Source: Roseomonas indoligenes
GTDB taxonomy: Bacteria > Pseudomonadota > Alphaproteobacteria > Acetobacterales > Acetobacteraceae
Direction: 5' to 3'
Length of the DNA stretch: 64,000 nt
Assembly (NCBI RefSeq): GCF_017813365.1
Contig: NZ_JAGIZA010000007.1
Coordinates: forward strand, 169,038-233,037
This document shows positions 44,924-52,651 of the stretch, piece by piece. How positions within the stretch are numbered: position 1 is the stretch's first letter; each line of letters begins with the position of its first letter. The notes under the pieces are model-generated. The model saw only the letters and a list, made by a program, of their open reading frames with translations. It was not told the origin of the DNA and ran no database searches. A program made the translations under genes and the position numbers.

Positions 44924-45964
44924 ATGTCCCAGGCCCTCTATATCCATGCCGCCCACGATGCGCGCGTCGCCCCCTTCAACCTGCGTGAGGGACGGCCCGG
45001 AGAGACGCTCTTGGACGTGGCTGCCGTTGGTCTCTGCGGCAGCGACCTTCACTATTACAAGGATGGCGGGATCGGCTCCGCTCAGATCCGCGCACCCTTC
45101 GTGCCCGGCCATGAGTTCGGTGGCTGGCTGACAGAGGATATCGCTGAGCTCAGCCTCGGCCGCGGCTCACTCGTTGCGGTGGACCCAAATAAGGCCTGCG
45201 GCCACTGCGCTTGGTGCCACGAGGGCCACGCCAACCTCTGCCCGAATGTCGAATTCATTGGAGCCCCACCCTTTGACGGCGCGATGACGTCGCGCATCTG
45301 GGTACCGCGGACGCAGATCGTGCCGCTGCCCCAAGGCTTCACCCCGCTGGATGCAGTGATGCTGGAGCCGCTCGGTGTTGCCATTCACGCGGTCGACCTG
45401 GCGAAGCTGCGCCTGCTGGAGCGCGTGGCGGTCCTCGGCTGCGGCCCGATCGGGCTGCTGATCCTGCAGGTCCTGAAGGTAGCCGGAGCTGGCGAGGTGT
45501 TGGCGGTGGACCCGCTGGAGCATCGCCGCGCCATGGCGCAGCGCCTCGGCGCCGAGCGTACAGGCAGCTCCGCGGCCGACATCCAGGCCTGGACGGAGGG
45601 GGAGGGAGCGCCGCTGGTGATCGAAGCGACAAACTCTCCGGTCGGGTTCCGGGACGCCATCCTTTCCGCCCGAATTGGCGGCCGTGTCGTCCTGGTGGGC
45701 ATCCCTGATGGCGATACCTACACCCTGCCGGCGGCGGATGCGCGCCGGCGCGGGCTGAAGGTGAAGTTCTCCCGGCGAATGGGCGAGGTCTATCCGCGTG
45801 CCATTGCCCTTGTCGCTGCGGGCAAGGTGGACGTTGCCTCACTCGTCACCCACCGCGTGGGGCTGGAAGGCGCGGGGGAAGCATTCCGCAGCCACGCCGA
45901 GGACCGGCCCGGCGTCATCAAGACCCTCATTTACCCGAACGGCGTGGACCGCAGCGCCAACTGA
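44924..45964 (+). CDS. Zinc-dependent polyol/idonate dehydrogenase (MDR family)
   Basis: 346 residues. Catalytic zinc ligands C38 (GLCGSDLHYYKDGG) and the GHEFGG His-Glu pair; structural zinc site ACGHCAWCHEGHANLC with CxxCxxCx7C spacing; Rossmann VLGCGPIGLLILQV near 170. The LHYYKDGG pattern is that of L-idonate 5-dehydrogenase, with xylitol/sorbitol dehydrogenases close. It oxidises a polyol or sugar acid with NAD(P). The kinase gene starts two bases after its stop. Confidence 0.9.
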   Translation: MSQALYIHAAHDARVAPFNLREGRPGETLLDVAAVGLCGSDLHYYKDGGIGSAQIRAPFVPGHEFGGWLTEDIAELSLGRGSLVAVDPNKACGHCAWCHEGHANLCPNVEFIGAPPFDGAMTSRIWVPRTQIVPLPQGFTPLDAVMLEPLGVAIHAVDLAKLRLLERVAVLGCGPIGLLILQVLKVAGAGEVLAVDPLEHRRAMAQRLGAERTGSSAADIQAWTEGEGAPLVIEATNSPVGFRDAILSARIGGRVVLVGIPDGDTYTLPAADARRRGLKVKFSRRMGEVYPRAIALVAAGKVDVASLVTHRVGLEGAGEAFRSHAEDRPGVIKTLIYPNGVDRSAN

Positions 45965-45966
45965 CG

Positions 45967-47559
45967 ATGGACGGGCTGCTGCTCGCGGTCGATGTTGGTA
46001 CGCTCTCGGCGCGCGCCGGGATTTTCGACGCGCACGGAGTGCTTCTCGGCACCACCTCGGCGGGCTTCTCGCTGCTTCGCCCTGCCCCGGGGCAGGCCGT
46101 ATACCGGATGGACGCAATCTGGGCAGCGGTGGCGGAGGCCGTTCGCGGGGTGCTGGCCACGATACCTGGGTCGGCGGCGCGGGTGGCCGCCCTCGCCTTC
46201 GACGCCACCTCGTCCCTTGCCCTTTCCCACACCGGTGCGCCACCGCTGACGGGCGAGGCGGACGTGTTCTGCTGGGCCGACCATCGGGGTGAGGCGGAGG
46301 CCGAGGCCATCACCGCGACGGGCGACCGGCTGCTCGAGCACACCGGCGGTACGCTTTCCCCCGAGATGCACCTGCCGAAGCTGCTCTGGCTCGCACGCCA
46401 CGATCCCGCGGCCTGGGCCCGCGTCACCGGCGCGCGCGACCTCTGCGATGCCCTGGCCTGGCGCGCAACGGGGGCCGACCGCCATTCCCTATGCGGTCTT
46501 GCCTGCAAGTGGCCCTTCCTGCCTGCCGACGGCCCGGAGGCCTGGCGGCGCGAGCTGCTCGCCGACCTTGGCCTCGCCGACCTTCCGTCGCGGGGCGCCC
46601 TGTCCGAGCCACCGCAGCCCGTCGGCGCGGTCCATGGCCGGCTGATGAAAGGAGCCGCGACGGAACTCGGGCTGCCATCCGGCCTGCCCGTTGCCACGGG
46701 TCTGATCGACGCCGAGGCAGGCACCCTCGGCGCGCTCGGCCCGGACTTCGCGGCGACGATGAATGGCACCCTAGTCCTCATCGGCGGCACGTCCACCTGC
46801 CTGATGGCCTTCGCGCCCGACAGTCGCCATATCCCCGGTGTCTGGGGCCCCTTCCGCGACGCCGTCTTCCCCGGCCTCTGGCTGCATGAGGCCGGCCAGT
46901 CGCTTACCGGGGCCGCGCTCGACGCGGTTCTGGAAACCCACCCCGCCGGTCCCCGCCGCGCGGACCCGGCGGCACACGCGGCCGCCGTCGCGCAGATCGC
47001 GGCGCGCCTGGCGGCTGAGGGGCCGGCCTTCGCGGCCGGGCGCCATCTCGTGCCGGACTGGCTCGGTAACCGGTCGCCGCTGGGGGATGGCCGGGCGCGC
47101 GCCCTTGTCGCCGGGGTTGGCGAGGAGCGCAGCGAGCGCGACTTCCTCGAGGCCTACTACGCCACGGCTCGCGGCATTGTCCTCCAGGCACGCCAGATCA
47201 TCGACCACCTGGACGCGCACGGCTACGCCATACGGCGCGTCGCCCTCTCGGGCGGCCACGCGCGCAACTCGCTCCTCGTCGCGCTCTACCGTGATGCACT
47301 CGGGCGGGACCTCGTCCTGCCGCGCACGCCGGAGCCCGTGCTGCTCGGCACCGCCATGGCGGCCTCGGTTGCGGCGGGGTGGCAGCCCGACCTGCTCACC
47401 GCCGTTGGCAACATGGGGACCGGCGGCGAGGTCCTCGCGGCGGACCCGGCCTGGGGACGGGCGCATGAGCTGGCCTACGGCATCTACGGGCGGCTGTTCG
47501 AAGCGCGGAACGCCGCCCAGCGCGACTCCGACACCCTGGCCGCCTTACCGCGCGAGTGA
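45967..47559 (+). CDS. FGGY-family carbohydrate kinase
   Basis: 530 residues. Phosphate 1 motif LLAVDVGTLSARAGIFD at 4-20, catalytic Asp in TGLIDAEAGTLG near 238, second-domain IGGTSTC and the C-terminal ALSGGHARNSL. The opening and the HADHR-like WADHRGEAEAEAI resemble ribulokinase/D-ribulose kinases. Together with the dehydrogenase it would turn a polyol into a keto-sugar and phosphorylate it. It overlaps the convergent sorC gene by 15 bases at the 3' ends. Confidence 0.9.
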   Translation: MDGLLLAVDVGTLSARAGIFDAHGVLLGTTSAGFSLLRPAPGQAVYRMDAIWAAVAEAVRGVLATIPGSAARVAALAFDATSSLALSHTGAPPLTGEADVFCWADHRGEAEAEAITATGDRLLEHTGGTLSPEMHLPKLLWLARHDPAAWARVTGARDLCDALAWRATGADRHSLCGLACKWPFLPADGPEAWRRELLADLGLADLPSRGALSEPPQPVGAVHGRLMKGAATELGLPSGLPVATGLIDAEAGTLGALGPDFAATMNGTLVLIGGTSTCLMAFAPDSRHIPGVWGPFRDAVFPGLWLHEAGQSLTGAALDAVLETHPAGPRRADPAAHAAAVAQIAARLAAEGPAFAAGRHLVPDWLGNRSPLGDGRARALVAGVGEERSERDFLEAYYATARGIVLQARQIIDHLDAHGYAIRRVALSGGHARNSLLVALYRDALGRDLVLPRTPEPVLLGTAMAASVAAGWQPDLLTAVGNMGTGGEVLAADPAWGRAHELAYGIYGRLFEARNAAQRDSDTLAALPRE

Positions 47560-48492
47560 GAGGGCGGCCTTTGCCGTGTCCTCGTCGGTCACCAGCACTT
47601 TCGGGATGCCGCCACGCAGCGCGGCGGCGATCACAGCGGTCTTGTTCCGCCCTCCCGCCGCCAGAACCACGTTCCGCACCGCCGCCAAGCCGGCCGAAGG
47701 AAGACCGATGACGCGCTCGTTGATCGGGTGGTCAATGGGCCTTCCCGAGGCATCGAGGAACTGGCCGAGCACATCTCCTACTGCCCCAGCGGCGCGGAGT
47801 TGCTTCACCGTCACATCCCCCGGCAGGCCGTGCCGCACGAGCAGCGAGCGCGGGCTGAGGTCGCCGAGGCTGAGCAGGGCCAGGTCGACCGCCCGGATGC
47901 GCTCGAAGGCTTCCGCGAAGACGTCCAGCGCGACGAGGGTGTCTCGCGAGGCGCGGCTGCCCGCGTAGATTGGTGCGGCGAGATAGGCACATTGCGCGTT
48001 CAACCGCCGTGCCAACTCGCCCGCCGTCTCGAAGGTGTTCAGCTCCAGCCCCTGGGTCAGCCCGCCCATCATGGCGGTGACCCAGAGCGTGGGCAGGTCC
48101 GCCGGGGGCAGGCGGCGGATCGTCTCGTGCAGCGTCGCGCCCCAGCCGACCCCGAAGACCGACACCTCCGTCCGCGCGAGGTAGCGCGAGAGGTAGTCGG
48201 CCGCCGCCATGCCGAGCAGGCCGGGAACCTTCTCCCCATCCGCGGGGGTCGGCACGATCACCGCCTCCGCAAGTCCGAATTCCCGGACCAGGAGGTTCTC
48301 CAGCGCGACGCAGCTTTCCAACCGGGATGCGATATGGACGCGCACCAGCCCGGACTGCCTGCATTCCGAAAGCAGGCGGTTCACGCGCAGACGGGTCAGG
48401 CCCAGCCGCGCCGCGATCTCGCCCTGCGTCAGGTCCTCCATGTGGTAGAGCCAGGCAACGCGCACCTGCAGCTGCTCGTCCGAACCGCTCAA
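47545..48492 (-). CDS. SorC-family sugar-responsive transcriptional regulator
   Basis: 315 residues. N-terminal HTH (VAWLYHMEDLTQGEIAARLGLTRLRVNRLLSECRQSGLV, about 12-50) followed by the SorC sugar-phosphate-binding domain (VFGVGWGATLHETIRRLP, AAPIYAGSRASRDTLV, DLALLSLGDLS, VVLAAGGRNKTAVIAAALRGG). SorC proteins sense phosphorylated sugars, here presumably the product of the convergent kinase. It is divergent from the ugp operon, so it is well placed to control uptake as well as catabolism. Confidence 0.92.
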   Translation of the reverse strand: MSGSDEQLQVRVAWLYHMEDLTQGEIAARLGLTRLRVNRLLSECRQSGLVRVHIASRLESCVALENLLVREFGLAEAVIVPTPADGEKVPGLLGMAAADYLSRYLARTEVSVFGVGWGATLHETIRRLPPADLPTLWVTAMMGGLTQGLELNTFETAGELARRLNAQCAYLAAPIYAGSRASRDTLVALDVFAEAFERIRAVDLALLSLGDLSPRSLLVRHGLPGDVTVKQLRAAGAVGDVLGQFLDASGRPIDHPINERVIGLPSAGLAAVRNVVLAAGGRNKTAVIAAALRGGIPKVLVTDEDTAKAALSLAR

Positions 48493-48502
48493 CCCTGATC
48501 CC

Positions 48503-48532
48503 CCCCGATCGCCCCAGGCTGGGCGATCGGGG
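48503..48532. promoter_or_regulatory. Perfect 12-bp inverted repeat in the sorC leader
   Basis: CCCCGATCGCCC-CAGGCT-GGGCGATCGGGG, centred 25 bp upstream of the sorC start. In the mRNA it would form a very stable stem just before the start codon. It could be an operator or a translational block. Confidence 0.55.
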
Positions 48533-48554
48533 CCGTCCTGTCACGAGGAAGGTG

Positions 48555-48572
48555 GAATTACAATTGTGTGTG
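48555..48572 (+). promoter_or_regulatory. Candidate SorC operator in the sorC-ugpB gap
   Basis: GAATTACAATTGTGTGTG, containing the palindrome ACAATTGT. Shares GAATTACAnnTGTnT with the site at 44883-44900. It lies between the divergent sorC and ugpB genes, 93 bp before the ugpB ATG. Confidence 0.45.
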
Positions 48573-48664
48573 ACGATCTACAGCTGCTCTAGCGCCGTAT
48601 AGCCTTCATCGAAAGGCCGGGCGGACGAAGCACCAGGCCAAGGATCTGAGGAGAGGAAACGAGG

Positions 48665-49987
48665 ATGTCCGCAACATTCCCCCGCCGCATGATCCTGGCT
48701 GCCGGCGCGGCCGCCCTGCCACTGCTGCGATCTCGCGGCGCCCGCGCTGCCCCGCGCGAGATCCGCTTCTGGCACGCCATGAGCGGCGTGAACGGCGAGC
48801 GGCTGGAGGAGATGACGCGGCAGTTCAACGCATCCCAGCCCGACTTCGCCGTCACGCCGGTCTTCAAGGGCAGCTATGACGACCTGATCAACGCTACCGT
48901 CGCCGCCTATCGCACGCGCACACAGCCACAGCTCGTGCAGATCTACGAGCGCGGATTCATGACGATGCTGCTCTCCGGGGCAGTCGTGCCAGTGCAAGAA
49001 CTGATGGCCGCGCAGAAGTACGAGATCGACTGGGGAGACTTCATCAAGCCCATCGCCGGCTACTACACCCACAAGGGCGGGCTGGCGGCCATGCCCTTCA
49101 ATTCATCCACCCCCATCTTGTTCTTCAACAAGGCGCATTTCGCCAAGGCAGGGCTGGAGAAGCCGGCAGAGACCTGGCAGGCGCTGGAAGCGCAGCTGCG
49201 CCAGATGAAGGCCTCCGGCGGCCCTGGCAGTATCATGGCCGATGACTATCACTGGAGCTGGTTCGAGAACTACAGCGCCATCAACGACTACCAGTACGCC
49301 ACGCGGAACAATGGCTTCGGCGGACTGGACACAGAATTCACCTATAACCGCACGCCCGTCGTGCAGCAGGTCGGGCGGATCAAGCGCTGGCTGGATGACG
49401 GGCTGCTGCAGGTAGCCGGCCAGGGCGTGGCCGCATCCGCCGTCTTCACCGCCGGCCGCTCCGCCACCTTCATCGCCTCCACCGCCGCCCATTCCGCCAT
49501 GGTGGCCGCGAACGGGCTGGAATGGGACGCGGTGCCTCTTCCCTATGAGGAGGGCCGCGCGGCGCGGAACAGTGTGATCGGTGGCGCCGTGCTCTGGGCC
49601 TTGCGCGGCCATCCGGAGCCGGACAACGCGGGCACTGCCGCCTTCCTCGCCTTCGTCGCGAAGCCGGAGACCCAGGTCTGGTGGCACAAGGCGACGGGCT
49701 ATGTGCCTGCGACTAACGCCGCCTACGCGCTTGCCAAGAGCCAGGGCTGGTACAAGGAACGGCCGACCCAGGAGATCGCGGTGCAGCAGCTCTCCCGCGG
49801 GGAGCCTACGGCAAATTCCCTCGGCTACCGCTTCGGCAACTTCACCCAGACCATGCTGGCCCAGCGGGAGGAGGCGGAGCGCGCCTTTGCCGGCCAGAAG
49901 TCGCCCCAGCAGGCGATGGACGATGCCGTGGCGCGCGGCAACGAGATCCTGCGTCGCTTCGAGCGGCTGAACGCCGGGCGTTACTGA
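48665..49987 (+). CDS. ugpB: UgpB, sn-glycerol-3-phosphate / glycerophosphodiester binding protein
   Basis: 440 residues. Signal peptide MSATFPRRMILAAGAAALPL with cleavage near ARAAPR. The mature part follows E. coli UgpB closely as I remember it: FWHAMSGVNGERLEE, PVFKGSYDDLINATVAAYRT, FNSSTPILFFNKAHFAKAGL, NNGFGG, ENFSA-like ENYSAINDYQYATRN, KPETQVWWHKATGYVP and AVARGNEILRRFE. Binds G3P or its diesters in the periplasm for import as a phosphate and carbon source. GAGGAGAGGAAACGAGG precedes the ATG. Confidence 0.94.
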   Translation: MSATFPRRMILAAGAAALPLLRSRGARAAPREIRFWHAMSGVNGERLEEMTRQFNASQPDFAVTPVFKGSYDDLINATVAAYRTRTQPQLVQIYERGFMTMLLSGAVVPVQELMAAQKYEIDWGDFIKPIAGYYTHKGGLAAMPFNSSTPILFFNKAHFAKAGLEKPAETWQALEAQLRQMKASGGPGSIMADDYHWSWFENYSAINDYQYATRNNGFGGLDTEFTYNRTPVVQQVGRIKRWLDDGLLQVAGQGVAASAVFTAGRSATFIASTAAHSAMVAANGLEWDAVPLPYEEGRAARNSVIGGAVLWALRGHPEPDNAGTAAFLAFVAKPETQVWWHKATGYVPATNAAYALAKSQGWYKERPTQEIAVQQLSRGEPTANSLGYRFGNFTQTMLAQREEAERAFAGQKSPQQAMDDAVARGNEILRRFERLNAGRY

Positions 49988-49997
49988 CCGGCGCGGC

Positions 49998-50987
49998 ATG
50001 AGCCAGACCGCCGCTCCATCGCTGCCGGCCACCCGGCGCGCCCTGCTGCCCGGCCTGTTCCGCCGGGGCCGGGCGCGCCCGCGCGAAGCGCAGGGTATCA
50101 AGGCCTCGGGCTTCAAGGGGCAGGCGTTGCCGCTGCTGCTTCTCGCGCCGCAGCTGCTGATCCTGCTGCTGTTCTTCTTCATTCCAGCCATTCGCGGCCT
50201 GGCCCAGGCCTTCCTGCTGCAGGATCCCTTCGGCCAGGAGGTCCACTTCGTCGGGCTGGAGAACATCACTGCCCTCCTTCGCAGCGCGGAGTACCGGGAA
50301 TCGCTGCGTCTTTCCGCAGTTTTCGCCGTCGCGACGACGGCCTTGACCTTCTCGGTCGGCCTTGTCCTCGCCTTCGCGACGGACCGGGTGACGCGCGGGC
50401 GCACCGCCTATCGCGCCGTGCTGCTGCTGCCCTATGCCATCGCCCCGGCAGTGGCAGGCTTCGTCTGGGCCTTTCTCTTCAACCCGCTCGTGGGGCCTGC
50501 GGCCGGGCTGCTGCACGCGCTCGGCATCGCATGGGATCCGAACCGAGACAGCGGCGACGCCATGCTGCTGGTAATTCTCACCGCCTCCTGGAAGCATCTC
50601 TGCTATGATTACATCTTCCTCGTCGCAGCGCTGGCGGCCATCCCGCGCTCGGTGATCGAGGCGGCGGCGGTGGACGGTGCGGGGCCGCTGCGGCGCTTCG
50701 CGAACATCACCTTCCCGATGATCGCACCCACCGTCTTCTTCCTGCTGGTCATGAACACCGTCTACGGCCTCTTTGAGACCTTCGCGATTATCGATGCCAC
50801 CACCCGGGGCGGCCCGGCGGCGGCAACCAGCATTCTTGTTTACAAGGTCTATGTGGACGGCTTCGTCAATCTCGACCTCGGCTCGTCGGCCGCGCAGTCC
50901 GTGCTGCTGATGATCCTCGCCGTCAGCCTCACCGTCGTCCAGTTCCGCCTCATCGAGCGGCGCATCAGCTACGACGTGTCCCAATGA
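49998..50987 (+). CDS. ugpA: UgpA, permease of the glycerol-3-phosphate importer
   Basis: 329 residues. A 45-residue polar extension, six helices starting LLLLAPQLLILLLFFFIPAIRGL, and the EAA loop VIEAAAVDGAGPLRRFANITFPMIAP near 225. The order after ugpB and the strong UgpB call support the name; the sequence alone would only say MalF-type sugar permease. Overlaps ugpE by four bases. Confidence 0.92.
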   Translation: MSQTAAPSLPATRRALLPGLFRRGRARPREAQGIKASGFKGQALPLLLLAPQLLILLLFFFIPAIRGLAQAFLLQDPFGQEVHFVGLENITALLRSAEYRESLRLSAVFAVATTALTFSVGLVLAFATDRVTRGRTAYRAVLLLPYAIAPAVAGFVWAFLFNPLVGPAAGLLHALGIAWDPNRDSGDAMLLVILTASWKHLCYDYIFLVAALAAIPRSVIEAAAVDGAGPLRRFANITFPMIAPTVFFLLVMNTVYGLFETFAIIDATTRGGPAAATSILVYKVYVDGFVNLDLGSSAAQSVLLMILAVSLTVVQFRLIERRISYDVSQ

Positions 50988-51904
50988 TCGAGCGTACGCC
51001 TCTCCTGAACGCGGCCTGCCACGCGATCCTTGTGCTCGCCGCCCTGCTGACCTGCCTGCCGCTCTACTACGCGATCGTCGCGGGATCCCTCACCACCGAG
51101 GCGGTGCAGCGCGTACCCCTTCCCTTGATCCCTGGGGACGCCTTTGCCGACAACGCGCGCGCAGTCTGGGCGCGGATCGGCATGGGCCGGCTGCTGCTGA
51201 ACTCCGCTATCGTCGCGATTGGTATTGCCGTGGGCAAGCTCGCCATCTCGCTTCTCTCCGCCTTCGCCATCACCTATTTCCGCTTCCGGTTCCGTCGTGC
51301 CGTCTTCTGGCTCATCTTTCTCTCCCTCATGCTGCCGGTAGAGGTGCGGATCGTCCCGACCTTCGAGGCGATGACGGACGTGCTTATGCCGCTGCGCCTG
51401 CTGGTGCAGCTGACCGGCATCGACGCACTGGCGCAGGCGATGACGGGATGGAAGGTGGAGATCTCGGCGGAGTGGAGCCTGCTCAACTCCTATTCCGGCC
51501 TCATCTTTCCCCTCATGGCCTCCGCGACGGCGACCTTTCTCTTCCGCCAGTTCTTCCTGACCATCCCGGACGAGCTCTGCGACGCGGCGCGGATCGACGG
51601 GGCCTCGCCGATGCGCTTCTTCTGGACCATCCTCCTGCCCATGTCCCGGCCAAACCTGGCCGCGCTCGGGATCATCTTTTTCCTTTTCGGCTGGAACCAG
51701 TACCTCTGGCCCCTGCTCTTCACCACCGAGCCGTCCATGACGACCGTGGTGGTCGGCATAAAGCAGCTCGTCCCGCACGGGGACTCCATCCCCGCCTGGA
51801 ACCTGACGATGAACGCCGCGGTGCTGGCAATGCTGCCGCCCATCGCCGTGGTTCTTCTGCTGCAGCGCTGGTTCGTAAAAGGCCTGATCGAGTCCGGAAA
51901 ATGA
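50984..51904 (+). CDS. ugpE: UgpE, permease of the glycerol-3-phosphate importer
   Basis: 306 residues, MalG-type: six helices, TYFRFRFRRAVFWLIFLSLMLPVEVRIVPTFE in the centre, EAA loop CDAARIDGASPMRFFWTILLPMSRPNLAAL near 200. Overlaps both neighbours by four bases (ugpA upstream, ugpQ downstream). In E. coli the next gene would be the ATPase ugpC; here it is ugpQ. Confidence 0.93.
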   Translation: MIERTPLLNAACHAILVLAALLTCLPLYYAIVAGSLTTEAVQRVPLPLIPGDAFADNARAVWARIGMGRLLLNSAIVAIGIAVGKLAISLLSAFAITYFRFRFRRAVFWLIFLSLMLPVEVRIVPTFEAMTDVLMPLRLLVQLTGIDALAQAMTGWKVEISAEWSLLNSYSGLIFPLMASATATFLFRQFFLTIPDELCDAARIDGASPMRFFWTILLPMSRPNLAALGIIFFLFGWNQYLWPLLFTTEPSMTTVVVGIKQLVPHGDSIPAWNLTMNAAVLAMLPPIAVVLLLQRWFVKGLIESGK

Positions 51905-52647
51905 ACGATACCGCCAAGCGCATCATTGGCCATCGCGGTGCCCGCGACCTCTGGCCCGAGAACAGCCTCACCGGTTTCCGCAACGTGCTTGGCCTCGGCG
52001 TTGCCGGGGTGGAGTTCGACGTTCACCCCACTGTGGACGGCGACCTTGCCGTTATCCACGACCCCACCCTGGACCGCACGACGGACGGCACCGGCCCGGT
52101 CGCCGCCCTTAGCATGGCCGAGCTGAGGGCACGGCGCCTTGAGGGTGGAGAGGAAGGCGTGCCCTCCCTCGATGAGGTCCTGGACGTGCTCGCGCCGTCC
52201 GGGGTGGAACTCCACATCGAGCTGAAGGTCGATGCGGGTGGCGCGCCCTACCCGGGGCTGGAGAGCCGCGTGGCGGAGCATGTCCGGCGCCGCGGTCTGG
52301 CGGAGCGGACGGTCCTCACCTCCTTTTGGCCGGAGGTGCTGCACCGCCTCCGCGCCGCCTTTCCGGAGGGCCGTCTGCTCGCATCGGTCAACGGCTCCTC
52401 ATCCGAGCGGCTCGGCGGATTGGATGCGGTGCTGGACGAGATCGACACCGCGCGCGTCGATTACGTTGCCGTCCACCACGCGCTGCTGACGCGGGAGATG
52501 GACCGGCTCCAGCGTCGTGTCGGCGCCCCGCGCCTCGGCGCCTGGGTCATCAACGAGCCCGCCGCCGTGGCGCACTGGCTGGCTGCACCGGTCGCCCTCA
52601 TCACCACCGACAGGCCGGACCTTTTCGCTCACGCCGCGCGAGGCTGA
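51901..52647 (+). CDS. ugpQ: Glycerophosphodiester phosphodiesterase (UgpQ-type)
   Basis: 248 residues. GDPD motifs: GHRGARDLWPENSLTGF (catalytic His-Arg and Glu-Asn, residues 10-26), GVEFDVHPTVDGDLAVIHDPTLDRTTDGTG (Glu/Asp metal ligands and second His), HIELKVD, and TSFWPEVL further on. No signal peptide, so it acts in the cytosol on imported glycerophosphodiesters to give G3P and an alcohol. ATG overlaps the ugpE stop (ATGA). Confidence 0.95.
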   Translation: MNDTAKRIIGHRGARDLWPENSLTGFRNVLGLGVAGVEFDVHPTVDGDLAVIHDPTLDRTTDGTGPVAALSMAELRARRLEGGEEGVPSLDEVLDVLAPSGVELHIELKVDAGGAPYPGLESRVAEHVRRRGLAERTVLTSFWPEVLHRLRAAFPEGRLLASVNGSSSERLGGLDAVLDEIDTARVDYVAVHHALLTREMDRLQRRVGAPRLGAWVINEPAAVAHWLAAPVALITTDRPDLFAHAARG

Positions 52648-52651
52648 TCCC

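Noticed and set aside
44507..45112. 201-codon minus-strand frame across the tadG-dehydrogenase gap
   Set aside because: No motif, no ribosome binding site, and it overlaps both confirmed genes.
51890..51910. A frameshifted or hidden ugpC between ugpE and ugpQ
   Set aside because: The two genes overlap by four bases, and no Walker A or LSGGQ sequence occurs between 48.6 and 54.2 kb.
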